6,029 bases of DNA, from assembly GCA_937885735.1 (NCBI GenBank), contig CALABN010000068.1, positions 1 to 6,029 of the forward strand. The letters are read 5' to 3'. A model generated the notes under the pieces. That model was given only the letters and a program-made list of their open reading frames with translations. It had not been told where the DNA came from and searched no databases. Within the stretch, counting starts at the first letter, position 1, and the number at the start of each line of letters is the position of its first letter. Position numbers and translations under genes: made by a program. This document shows, one piece after another, positions 1-5,751 of the stretch. The DNA comes from an uncultured Bacteroidota bacterium. Its GTDB lineage: Bacteria; Bacteroidota; Bacteroidia; Bacteroidales; SZUA-534.

Positions 1-924
1 GCTATACAGTTGGTCAAGTCTTTGCCGTAGTTCTTCAAGACGTTCAGGTTGGTTTTCAAGTTGTTGTACATCGTGCTCCAATTCTTGCGTCAGGTCTTTC
101 ATCTCAATGTTGACCGACTCCAGTCGTTGCAGGTATTCTCCTGATTTTGAAAAATAACGTTGTGTCTGCTGTATGGCCTGCCTTGTTTGTGCCAGCGCCG
201 ACAGCAGGTTTTGGTCGCTATCTTGCAGGATGTAGAGTGCCGAACCCAGATTTTGCTGAATGTCAACAACATTCGACAATGTCTGAAACTCGTCTTCCAT
301 TTCTTCCTGATTTGTCTTTTCAAGGCCGAATTCCGCCAATTGATTGTATTGGAATTGGTTGTAGTCGTAGTCGGTCGAGTTTTGGCGTGCTGAGTCTTTC
401 AGTTCTTCAAGTTCAGCCTGCAGCCTTTTGTATTCGCTGTAGGTCAGTGAGTATTGTTTAAGGATGTCGAAATTCTTTGCAGCGGCGTCAACCACCTTCA
501 GTTGAAATTGATTGCTGTTCAGTTCCAGGTTCTCGTGTTGCGAATGAATGTCAATCAGATACTTGCCCAAATCCTTCAAGTTGTTCAGGTTGACGGGCGT
601 ATCGTTGACAAAGGCGCGCGACTTGCCGTTTGGAAGCAGTTCACGTCTTATGATTGTCTCGTCCTGATAGTCGAGGTCGAGTTCTTCGAATATCTTTTCG
701 AGTTTGTACGGCTTTACATTGAATGTGGCTTCAACTACGCATTTCTGTTCGGCATTGCCTATTGCCGATGTGTCGGCGCGGTTGCCGAGAGCGAGCATCA
801 GTGCACCGAGCAGAATTGACTTTCCTGCGCCTGTTTCGCCAGTAAGTGTCGAGAATCCGTCGGTGAAATCGACAGTCAGTTCGTCAATCAGTGCATAGTT
901 CCGTATGTGGATTTTCAGCAACAT
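1..924 (-). CDS. recN: DNA repair protein RecN, N-terminal part (runs off left edge)
   Basis: RecN is an SMC-like cytosolic ATPase that acts early in recombinational repair of double-strand breaks. The visible 308 residues start MLLKIHIRNYALIDEL, the usual RecN N-terminus, then the Walker A loop GETGAGKS (residues 29-36). The family-typical NGKSRAFVND block follows (about 99-108), then the Q-loop region IDIHSQHE (124-131). From about residue 150 the sequence becomes rich in Leu, Glu, Gln and Lys, as expected for the coiled-coil arm. Walker B and the signature motif lie beyond the window; family members have about 550 residues, so somewhat over half is present. The ATG at 924 is chosen because it gives the conserved N-terminus and sits 2 bases after the stop of the upstream gene, which implies co-transcription. 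The frame is open to base 1. Plus-strand reading frames opposite it are shadows. Confidence 0.96.
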   Translation of the reverse strand, partial: MLLKIHIRNYALIDELTVDFTDGFSTLTGETGAGKSILLGALMLALGNRADTSAIGNAEQKCVVEATFNVKPYKLEKIFEELDLDYQDETIIRRELLPNGKSRAFVNDTPVNLNNLKDLGKYLIDIHSQHENLELNSNQFQLKVVDAAAKNFDILKQYSLTYSEYKRLQAELEELKDSARQNSTDYDYNQFQYNQLAEFGLEKTNQEEMEDEFQTLSNVVDIQQNLGSALYILQDSDQNLLSALAQTRQAIQQTQRYFSKSGEYLQRLESVNIEMKDLTQELEHDVQQLENQPERLEELRQRLDQLYS

Positions 925-926
925 TT

Positions 927-1577
927 TCAGTCGTGGTTTGCGTCATATATGCAAGATGCTGAGATCCAGATTATTCCGCCAGTCAGTACGCCAAGTGCGC
1001 CGTCGCGCATACGTCGTTGGCTTATGGCCGATTGTGCGCCAAGCAGATAGTATTCGTTGTCAGACAGGTTCGGGTTGAGTTCCTTTAGTTTTTCGGCTGA
1101 TTTTGTGGTGTTGCCGACAAGCAGAACGTATGTAAACGGTATTACGATTCCCAGCGACAGGCTTGCGTCGTTGTCGCCCATATTGATGTTGATAGGCGGA
1201 ATGGCGGCTGCGGCGGCCACTGAGGCAATACCACCTGCGTAAAAGCCCCACGCGAACCCTTTGTTAAAGTCGGCTCTGCCATTAAGGTATTGGCGCATTT
1301 GCTCAACGGTCAGTTCGTCGTCGTGGGTTTCAGACGAGTAGAAGACTGTTTCGCCCGATTTCCCGTTGACGGAAAACACCTTGTCGATATGCTTGCTTTT
1401 TTGCTTGCCGTCTTCAAGTTGATAGTTGAGCAATGTGTCACCTTTTTCGGTAATGGCCACTTTGGCATTTGCCACTATCAGGCGCTTGCCTTTCATCAGC
1501 ATAATTGTGTCTTGTGCGTTTAACAGGTTCGGGCCTGAAAAAAGCACAGCCATCAGTGCTAAAATCTTCAATTCCAT
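927..1577 (-). CDS. Secreted/membrane protein of unknown function, first gene of the recN unit
   Basis: I do not recognise a named family. The 216 residues begin with a probable Sec signal peptide (about residues 1-21, ending LLNA before Q22). A short Thr/Lys-rich region follows (about 23-75), in which the pattern DTIMLMKGKRL...GDTLLNYQLEDG resembles the small beta domain found at the front of many Bacteroidota proteins of the type 'DxIxxKNGxxI...V..Y'. Next come a polar linker, a Gly/Ala-rich hydrophobic stretch (about 107-128), a second hydrophobic stretch (about 139-155), the polar segment NPNLSDNEYYLLGAQ and a last hydrophobic stretch (about 193-211). The layout, with small residues in the hydrophobic parts and an Arg-rich SQRRMRDG just before the final one, suggests an inner-membrane-anchored envelope protein. 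It ends 2 bases before recN, so the two share a transcript, but nothing in the sequence ties it to DNA repair. Confidence 0.85.
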   Translation of the reverse strand: MELKILALMAVLFSGPNLLNAQDTIMLMKGKRLIVANAKVAITEKGDTLLNYQLEDGKQKSKHIDKVFSVNGKSGETVFYSSETHDDELTVEQMRQYLNGRADFNKGFAWGFYAGGIASVAAAAAIPPININMGDNDASLSLGIVIPFTYVLLVGNTTKSAEKLKELNPNLSDNEYYLLGAQSAISQRRMRDGALGVLTGGIIWISASCIYDANHD

Positions 1578-1606
1578 ATCAGTAGTGAATACTATTTTTC
1601 CGTTTT

Positions 1607-1637
1607 CAAATCTACAATCAACAAATGAAATTTGAAA
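1607..1637 (-). promoter_or_regulatory. Candidate Bacteroidota-type promoter of the 927-1577/recN unit
   Basis: On the minus strand the sequence TAGATTTG (1614 down to 1607) is an exact match to the Bacteroidota -7 consensus TAnnTTTG. Nineteen bases further upstream is TTTC (1637-1634), one base off the -33 TTTG. Transcription would begin around base 1600, giving a short leader of about 20-25 bases before the ATG at 1577. This is a motif match only. Confidence 0.5.
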
Positions 1638-1672
1638 TATTGTAGTTGGTTAATTTTACGGGTATGATGGTG

Positions 1673-1681
1673 TTATCCACA
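1673..1681 (+). promoter_or_regulatory. Perfect DnaA-box 9-mer (TTATCCACA)
   Basis: The sequence TTATCCACA is the strict bacterial DnaA-box consensus. A related 9-mer, TATGGATAA (reverse complement TTATCCATA, one mismatch), lies at 1928-1936 in opposite orientation. One strict box in a window this size can occur by chance, and there is no box cluster or dnaA/dnaN gene nearby, so a role in replication or DnaA-controlled transcription is only a possibility. Confidence 0.3.
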
Positions 1682-1965
1682 ATAAAACGCCATTGTGCTA
1701 TTTATTTTATTTAATATCAATCATTTGGTGTAAGATGTAACACGCTTGCTGTAGTGGTGGTGCCGTTATCTCCTTGTTTAAAGTGGAATAGCTAATAATC
1801 AAATGTATTTTTTTTCAATGGTAAATACGGTGTGGCGTTTTATAGTTGTGCAAACGAATGATATATGTGACGTTTAGAGGAAGTAAATCACTGTTTATGT
1901 TGGTTTGCTGATATTGTATATGGCGCCTATGGATAAAAATCAACGATGCTGATTTGGCTTATTGT

Positions 1966-1982
1966 AAACAAGTTAATTGTTT
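1966..1982. repeat. Short inverted repeat AAACAA-5-TTGTTT
   Basis: The arms AAACAA (1966-1971) and TTGTTT (1977-1982) are perfect complements separated by GTTAA. It lies about 108 bases upstream of the barrel gene start, so it could be a protein-binding site. It is too A/T-rich to make a stable hairpin, and short A/T palindromes are common in such DNA. Confidence 0.3.
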
Positions 1983-2089
1983 GAATAAATGAGAAATTGA
2001 AAAAAAACAATTTTTGGCGTAGGGTAAAGCCCTCTTTGTTTGTTTTATAGTATGTAAGTCAATTCATTATTTTATTAACTTGATGTAAT

Positions 2090-2698
2090 ATGAAAAAAAT
2101 AATTGCTTGTTTGTTGATGATTGTGTCCATTGAAGCACAAAATGTCTTTGCGACAAATCGCAATGAGTTTGGTGTCAGTTATGGTGTTCTAACCCACAAT
2201 CAAGTGTCGGAAGCAGTGGCAACAGTGACAACCGCGGTATTCTCTTTAGGATATGCAACAAAGGTTGAGAATATGTATTTTTCGGGTTCGTTCAATGCAC
2301 ATTATGTTTTCCGACCTGTTAGATTCTTTGGCGTAGGAGCAGTTGCGAGTTATGAATTTGCTGATGGCGATATTGTTGGTCAAAAGATGAAATGTGGCAC
2401 GGTCAAGAATTCTTATATGTCGATTATGCCAATGGTGACCTTCAACTGGTTCGATTTCAAGGTTGTGGGAATGTATTCGAAATTAGGTTTGAGTTACACC
2501 TATATTGATTCGAAGTACAACTATTTTGAGGAAATGTCCGACCAGATTGCATATACAGAAACCGAGAAAGACCATAGTGTATGGTTTCAGTTTACACCAG
2601 TCGCCGTTGAGGTTGGGTCGCCAGCAATTCGCGGTTTTGCCGAGTTCGGCTTTGGTTGCCAGGGATTTGTCAATTTGGGTCTCAAATACAAGTTTTGA
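2090..2698 (+). CDS. Small outer-membrane beta-barrel protein, copy 1 of a tandem pair
   Basis: This 202-residue protein is probably an outer-membrane barrel exported by Sec. It starts with a signal peptide (MKKIIACLLMIVSI..., likely cleaved after VFA, residue 21). The rest alternates polar and hydrophobic/aromatic residues in strands such as NEFGVSYGVLTH, MYFSGSFNAHYVF, FFGVGAVASYEF, SYMSIMPMVTFNWFDFKVV and MYSKLGLSYTYI. It ends FVNLGLKYKF, with the terminal Phe recognised by the barrel-assembly machinery. The mature size fits an eight-stranded barrel. The next gene is a clear paralogue 79 bases downstream with no terminator between, so they probably form one transcript. The ATG at 2090 starts the signal peptide; the leader is A/T-rich without a Shine-Dalgarno motif. 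Ligand or function cannot be read from the sequence. Confidence 0.88.
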   Translation: MKKIIACLLMIVSIEAQNVFATNRNEFGVSYGVLTHNQVSEAVATVTTAVFSLGYATKVENMYFSGSFNAHYVFRPVRFFGVGAVASYEFADGDIVGQKMKCGTVKNSYMSIMPMVTFNWFDFKVVGMYSKLGLSYTYIDSKYNYFEEMSDQIAYTETEKDHSVWFQFTPVAVEVGSPAIRGFAEFGFGCQGFVNLGLKYKF

Positions 2699-2777
2699 TT
2701 GACGCTTAAATATCAATCAGTGTTTTGACCTCAATTATTTTACTACATTTATGCCGTAATTTAAAAACAATCAGATT

Positions 2778-3440
2778 ATGAAAAAGATTTTATTGAGTGG
2801 CCTTATGTTGTTGGCCTTGACATCTTCGCAAAATGCCTTTGCAGGTAAGCATCATGAGTTTGGATTCGGTTACGGACTAATTACGCACAACCAGGTTGCA
2901 GAATTCGCTTCTGACGTAAAGACTAATTTTGATGGTGCTACAAGTCTTAATGTGTCAAAAGACGTGTTTGAAGTTGACGATTTGGAGTTTTCGGGTTCAT
3001 ATAGTTTCCATTATGTATTTCACCCAATCAATTTTTTGGGCATTGGCCTGATTGGCAGTTACCAGACTTCTGAAGGTGATGTGGTTGCAGGTGGTGATCT
3101 TGACGATGTCTTTTCAAGTTTTGGATTCTCGTTCGGTGACCTTGACTTGCCTGTAGGTTCGGTCAAGAACAAGTACATTACCATTATGCCACAATTGTCG
3201 TTGAGTTGGTTCGATTTGAAGGTCTTCAGCATGTATTCCAAGTTCGCTATCGGCTATACTTTCCTTAAATCGGAGTACGACTATGTTGATGGCGGTTCTG
3301 TAAAAAATAGCGACAAGCGTTTCGCCTTGCAGATTTCGCCAATCTCGTTTGAGGCGGGAATTCCAGCCTTACGCTTGTTTGCCGAGTTTGGCTATGGCAA
3401 TCAGGGAATTGTGAATATGGGTGTCAAACTCCGCCTGTAA
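2778..3440 (+). CDS. Small outer-membrane beta-barrel protein, copy 2 of a tandem pair
   Basis: This 220-residue paralogue has a signal peptide (MKKILLSGLMLLALTSSQ..., likely cleaved after AFA, residue 22) and the same strand order as the copy at 2090-2698. Shared blocks include G(V/L)(L/I)THNQV, FSGS..(A/F)HYVF.P, (T/S)VKN.Y..IMP, WFD(F/L)KV..MYSK and AEFG(F/Y)G.QG(F/I)VN(L/M)G(V/L)K. It differs mainly in connecting regions. A longer segment around residues 50-70 and a longer Asp/Phe/Gly-rich stretch around 100-128 (with DLDDVFSSFGFSFGDLDL) replace a short turn in copy 1, while copy 1 has a longer loop near its C-terminal third. This is typical of surface loops diverging on a conserved barrel. 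The C-terminus is GVKLRL, so it ends in Leu, not the more usual Phe. A strong terminator follows 30 bases after the stop. Confidence 0.88.
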   Translation: MKKILLSGLMLLALTSSQNAFAGKHHEFGFGYGLITHNQVAEFASDVKTNFDGATSLNVSKDVFEVDDLEFSGSYSFHYVFHPINFLGIGLIGSYQTSEGDVVAGGDLDDVFSSFGFSFGDLDLPVGSVKNKYITIMPQLSLSWFDLKVFSMYSKFAIGYTFLKSEYDYVDGGSVKNSDKRFALQISPISFEAGIPALRLFAEFGYGNQGIVNMGVKLRL

Positions 3441-3469
3441 TTTATTGAAACTGAAACTTTGAAATGTTT

Positions 3470-3504
3470 GGCCTCAAGGACTAAAGTCTTTGGGGCTTTT
3501 TTTT
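3470..3504 (+). terminator. Intrinsic terminator after the barrel-protein pair
   Basis: The left arm 3470-3481 and right arm 3486-3497 form a 12-bp stem with three G-U wobbles around a TAAA loop, immediately followed by a run of eight T (3497-3504). This is a textbook Rho-independent terminator for the plus-strand barrel genes. It lies between two convergent units. On the minus strand the stem is followed by no T-run, so it mainly serves the plus strand. Confidence 0.88.
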
Positions 3505-3511
3505 GCCAGTT

Positions 3512-4012
3512 TCAGAAAATGTCGTTTTTGTCGTCGTCGGCTTCCTTGAAAATGTACTTTGGTAATAGGCTTCGGTAGCCGTCGTTCTTTATGCTGAAGC
3601 CAAAATCTATGATGTCGCAGTCGTCGTCAAGAAGATTGCACCCAAGTTCAGGGAAGTCGCGTTCCATTTGGCTGAAAATGGCATCTTCAATGGCTAAAAG
3701 CAACGTCACAATGTCATCTTTGCCATTTGTGAAAACCGACAGGTCGTGTGGTTCGAAAATGGTGCCGATTCTTATGTTCAGGTTTTCTGTCGATAAGATG
3801 TCGGACGACAGTTTCTGTATGGTGTCGGCAAGCGAACAGGTGGCAATGCCGAGATATACAGGCACTTCGGCAACGTCGGCATCTTCCGAAATCTTTTGCG
3901 ATATGTAGAAAAGAACATATTGAGCGTCAATGTCGCTTGTCGCCAATTCATCAACCTTGATGGGTAGTGACCACCGCAGTGTCACATAGTGCAGGTGTTC
4001 GGTGTTCAGCAT
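3512..4012 (-). CDS. Hypothetical protein, possible degenerate GIY-YIG domain
   Basis: I do not recognise this 166-residue protein with certainty. It is acidic, lacks a signal peptide and membrane segments, and is probably cytosolic. Its layout recalls a GIY-YIG nuclease-fold domain: LP near residue 16, YVLFYIS (32-38) in place of GIYxIY, VYLGIA (52-57) in place of xYIGxA, then a helix, a strand pair (NIRIGTIFEP, 79-88), and IEDAIF (108-113), where the family has a metal-binding Glu in 'IExxLI', and PELGCN (121-126), where it has 'P..N'. The catalytic Arg expected a few residues after YIG is not present (LADTIQ occupies that place), so if the match is right the domain is probably inactive. 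The acidic tail ends DDDKNDIF. It lies 3 bases after the membrane-protein gene at 4016-5029 and is co-transcribed with it. Confidence 0.8.
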   Translation of the reverse strand: MLNTEHLHYVTLRWSLPIKVDELATSDIDAQYVLFYISQKISEDADVAEVPVYLGIATCSLADTIQKLSSDILSTENLNIRIGTIFEPHDLSVFTNGKDDIVTLLLAIEDAIFSQMERDFPELGCNLLDDDCDIIDFGFSIKNDGYRSLLPKYIFKEADDDKNDIF

Positions 4013-4015
4013 TGG

Positions 4016-5029
4016 CTAACTCTTGGCTTGAACGTCCTTCGCCTTCCTGCCAACCATTGTCAGGTAGACAAGGCAGACGGCGCCCACGATCAGGCAGAAA
4101 CCGTTGGTGGTGGAGTGGCTGATTAGCGCGAATATCTTGCCGTCTTCAATGGCAATGCCGGAAAGCGCCAATGTCTCGTAAACCATAAAGTGCCACGGCC
4201 CGATGCCACCTTGAACGGGGGCCAGCATCGCCAGTCCGCCCATAATGAATGTCGTGAGTGCGGTGCCTAAAGTCAGGTTGCTTGTCGGCGCAAAGCAGAA
4301 GAATGTCACGTACGACATCATAAAGTAGGCCAAGTAGATGAACAGCGATTCGGATACGAAAATCCAGGGGTGTTCGAGTTTCGCTATCGATTTTATTCCG
4401 TCCCAAAACTTTATCACGATGCCGATTATTGGTTGCAGAAACCTGATGCCTGCCAGACGGTGGCGGTTTTTCCAGAAAAGGACAATTGCGCTAATGCCGA
4501 TAACCGCCCCAATAATCCAAAACCACGGCGAGAACAGGAAATCAACCTTGTCCAGCATCCCTTCGTGTCCAGGAACCGCGAAAAATCCTTTTAGGAAATC
4601 GAGTTGGAAGAAGAACAGCACCACCGCAATTATTGCCAAAAGCAAGGTGTCGACCATACGCTCCATAACCACGGTTCCCAGCAACACGGCAAAAGGAATG
4701 TTGTCAGTCCGTGTCAGTACGGTACAGCGCACAACTTCACCGCCACGTGGAATGATGAGATTTGTGAAATACATTGCCATAACTGAGCAAAACGTGCGGA
4801 AAGTGTTGGCCTTGTGGCCAGCCGACTTTATGAGCATCTGCCAGCGCATTGCACGGCAAATGTGGCTCATAAGGCAGAGCGTCAGCGAAAGCGCAATCCA
4901 CCACCAGTTTATGTTCGAAATCTGCTCTTTAAGTGTTTGTAGTTCAACTTCTTTGTATATGTAATAAAATACGGCGATTCCGATGCCGAGAAACAGCAGG
5001 TATTTGAGAATGTTCAATAGCCTTTTCAC
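4016..5029 (-). CDS. Flippase-like polytopic membrane protein (LPG synthase TM / UPF0104, YbhN-AglD family)
   Basis: This 337-residue inner-membrane protein belongs to the lysylphosphatidylglycerol synthase TM-region family. It contains only the membrane domain, without the aminoacyl-transferase domain of MprF. About eight hydrophobic helices are visible (approximate starts 6, 42, 78, 113, 168, 222, 255 and 298). Family motifs are RAMRW (59-63), IIPRGGEVVR (92-101), VMERMVD (121-127) and the re-entrant-like APVQGGIGPWHF (270-281). Relatives are proposed to move or modify lipids, lipid-linked sugars or glycolipids; the substrate here is unknown. The start is a GTG at 5029: an in-frame TAA lies seven codons upstream and no ATG occurs between. 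It is preceded by a GCGGAA-GCGGAA duplication. The gene is first in a unit with the 3512-4012 gene and is transcribed divergently from a sugar transferase, which is compatible with an envelope-glycan role. Confidence 0.93.
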   Translation of the reverse strand: MKRLLNILKYLLFLGIGIAVFYYIYKEVELQTLKEQISNINWWWIALSLTLCLMSHICRAMRWQMLIKSAGHKANTFRTFCSVMAMYFTNLIIPRGGEVVRCTVLTRTDNIPFAVLLGTVVMERMVDTLLLAIIAVVLFFFQLDFLKGFFAVPGHEGMLDKVDFLFSPWFWIIGAVIGISAIVLFWKNRHRLAGIRFLQPIIGIVIKFWDGIKSIAKLEHPWIFVSESLFIYLAYFMMSYVTFFCFAPTSNLTLGTALTTFIMGGLAMLAPVQGGIGPWHFMVYETLALSGIAIEDGKIFALISHSTTNGFCLIVGAVCLVYLTMVGRKAKDVQAKS

Positions 5030-5051
5030 TTCCGCTTCCGCTTTTGGTTAT

Positions 5052-5067
5052 TTTGCTCGCAAAGATA
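5052..5067 (-). promoter_or_regulatory. Candidate -7 box and overlapping palindrome upstream of the flippase-like gene
   Basis: On the minus strand TATCTTTG (5067 down to 5060), followed by C, exactly matches the Bacteroidota -7 consensus TAnnTTTG(C), about 30 bases upstream of the GTG start. I see no good -33 TTTG at the usual spacing. The box overlaps a perfect short palindrome, TTTGC-TC-GCAAA (5052-5063), which could serve as an operator or could simply reflect the TTTGC content of the promoter. Confidence 0.45.
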
Positions 5068-5086
5068 TGCAAACGCGGGTTTATGA

Positions 5087-5118
5087 ATTGCTTAATAACG
5101 ATATAAATTTTAGTTTTG
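5087..5118 (+). promoter_or_regulatory. Candidate Bacteroidota-type promoter of the sugar transferase
   Basis: TAGTTTTG (5111-5118), followed by C, is an exact match to the -7 consensus TAnnTTTG. Twenty bases upstream is ATTG (5087-5090), matching three of four bases of the -33 TTTG. Initiation near 5125 would leave a leader of about 20 bases before the ATG at 5144. It is arranged divergently to the minus-strand -7 box at 5060-5067, so both promoters sit within 114 bases. Confidence 0.6.
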
Positions 5119-5143
5119 CGTTTCGTATTTTTTAAGGTGAGTT

Positions 5144-5737
5144 ATGGTGAAATGGATTTTCGACCGTTTTGTGTCTTTGACGGCATTGGTGCTGTTGTCG
5201 CCTATTTTGTTGGCGTTGGCAGTCATTGTGCTTGTCGGCAATGGGTGGCCGATATTCTTTTACCAGGAGCGTATCGGCCAATATGGCAAGCCTTTCAGTA
5301 TGATAAAGTTCAGGTCGATGCGCGGGAGCGAGACAAGTTCGGTGGCAACGTGCGAAAAGGAGAGAGTGACTTCTGTCGGGAGATTGCTCAGGCGCACAAA
5401 ACTCGATGAGTTGCCTGAATTGTTCAATATTCTGAAGGGCGATATGAGTTTTGTAGGTCCGAGACCAGACGTGCCAGGATATGCCGACAAGTTGGAAGGT
5501 GACGACCGCAAAATGTTGGAAATGAAGCCAGGTTTGACAGGAGTTGCAACGCTGAAGTACCGAAACGAAGATGATTTGCTGTCGAGTCAGGCTAATCCTA
5601 AGGAATATAACGACAATGTCATTTGGCCAGACAAGGTAAGGCTTAATCTGATGTATCAGCAACGTCAGTCGTTCTGTCTCGACATTAAGATTCTGCTTTG
5701 TACGGCATTCGGCAAGGATATTGACGGGTTTGAGTGA
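5144..5737 (+). CDS. Sugar transferase, small PglC-like monotopic phosphoglycosyl transferase
   Basis: The 197-residue product transfers a sugar-1-phosphate from a nucleotide sugar to undecaprenyl phosphate at the inner face of the cytoplasmic membrane, the first step in building capsule, O-antigen or a glycoprotein glycan. The bacterial sugar transferase signature is complete: FDRFVSL then a hydrophobic segment with the helix-breaking Ser-Pro (19-20) of the re-entrant membrane helix, FFYQERIG (38-45), FSMIKFRSMR (51-60), KLDELPELFNILKGDMSFVGPRP (86-108, with the Asp88-Glu89 catalytic dyad), KPGLTG (128-133), and a C-terminal part fitting 'DK..LNL.Y....S..LDIKIL'. Its length equals stand-alone PglC-type enzymes, so it lacks the large N-terminal membrane domain of WbaP. 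The donor sugar cannot be told. It probably headed a glycan gene cluster, but the downstream DNA is of other origin, so partners are not visible. Leucine is encoded without TTA, unlike the following region. Confidence 0.95.
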   Translation: MVKWIFDRFVSLTALVLLSPILLALAVIVLVGNGWPIFFYQERIGQYGKPFSMIKFRSMRGSETSSVATCEKERVTSVGRLLRRTKLDELPELFNILKGDMSFVGPRPDVPGYADKLEGDDRKMLEMKPGLTGVATLKYRNEDDLLSSQANPKEYNDNVIWPDKVRLNLMYQQRQSFCLDIKILLCTAFGKDIDGFE

Positions 5738-5751
5738 ATGGCATTTTTTTT
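5738..5751. other. Probable junction between two DNA sources, at an 8-T run
   Basis: The sugar transferase stop ends at 5737. By 5752 the minus strand already encodes glycogen synthase in a continuous frame, so the change of content falls in these 14 bases. They include a run of eight T (5744-5751), a place where short-overlap misassembly or illegitimate joining is easy. GC content drops from about 45-50 percent to about 30 percent across it. Confidence 0.65.

Larger units (their letters stand above)
1578..2089. other. 512-base A/T-rich intergenic region without a supported gene
   Basis: This gap lies between two divergently transcribed units. It contains the minus-strand promoter candidate near 1607-1637, a perfect DnaA-box 9-mer at 1673-1681, a one-mismatch DnaA-like 9-mer on the other strand at 1928-1936, and a small inverted repeat at 1966-1982. 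The longest small reading frame I noticed, from the ATG near 1819, has about 19 codons and no protein-like features. I find no tRNA, riboswitch or terminator here. For divergent promoters alone the region is long. The distal half presumably contains the promoter of the barrel gene at 2090, but I could not assign a convincing -7/-33 pair. Confidence 0.7.

Noticed and set aside
147..898. Several plus-strand frames of 64-121 codons opposite recN
   Set aside because: The minus strand carries unambiguous RecN with Walker A and Q-loop motifs; the plus-strand frames have no recognisable features.
1819..1878. Small reading frame of about 19 codons in the intergenic region
   Set aside because: It is very short, has no signal peptide or membrane pattern, and is of a length expected by chance in A/T-rich DNA.
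2013..2042. TTTG repeats upstream of the first barrel gene as -33/-7 elements
   Set aside because: TTTG occurs at 2013-2016, 2035-2038 and 2039-2042, but no TAnnTTTG box lies at the correct spacing from any of them.
2724..2751. TTTG (2724-2727) and TACATTTA (2744-2751) as a separate promoter for the second barrel gene
   Set aside because: The spacer is only 16 bases against the usual ~19-21, and the -7 box lacks its final G. Co-transcription with the first barrel gene explains expression equally well.
4338..4964. 208-codon plus-strand open frame opposite the flippase-like gene
   Set aside because: It is a shadow of a real membrane-protein gene on the minus strand; its translation is Ser/Arg/Ile-rich with no domain-like pattern.
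5132..5743. Roughly 200-codon minus-strand open frame antisense to the sugar transferase, continuous with the glycogen synthase tail
   Set aside because: The opposite strand encodes a complete, motif-perfect sugar transferase. The antisense translation is low-complexity and rich in His, Gln and Arg, with no family resemblance, so it is read-through past the junction.
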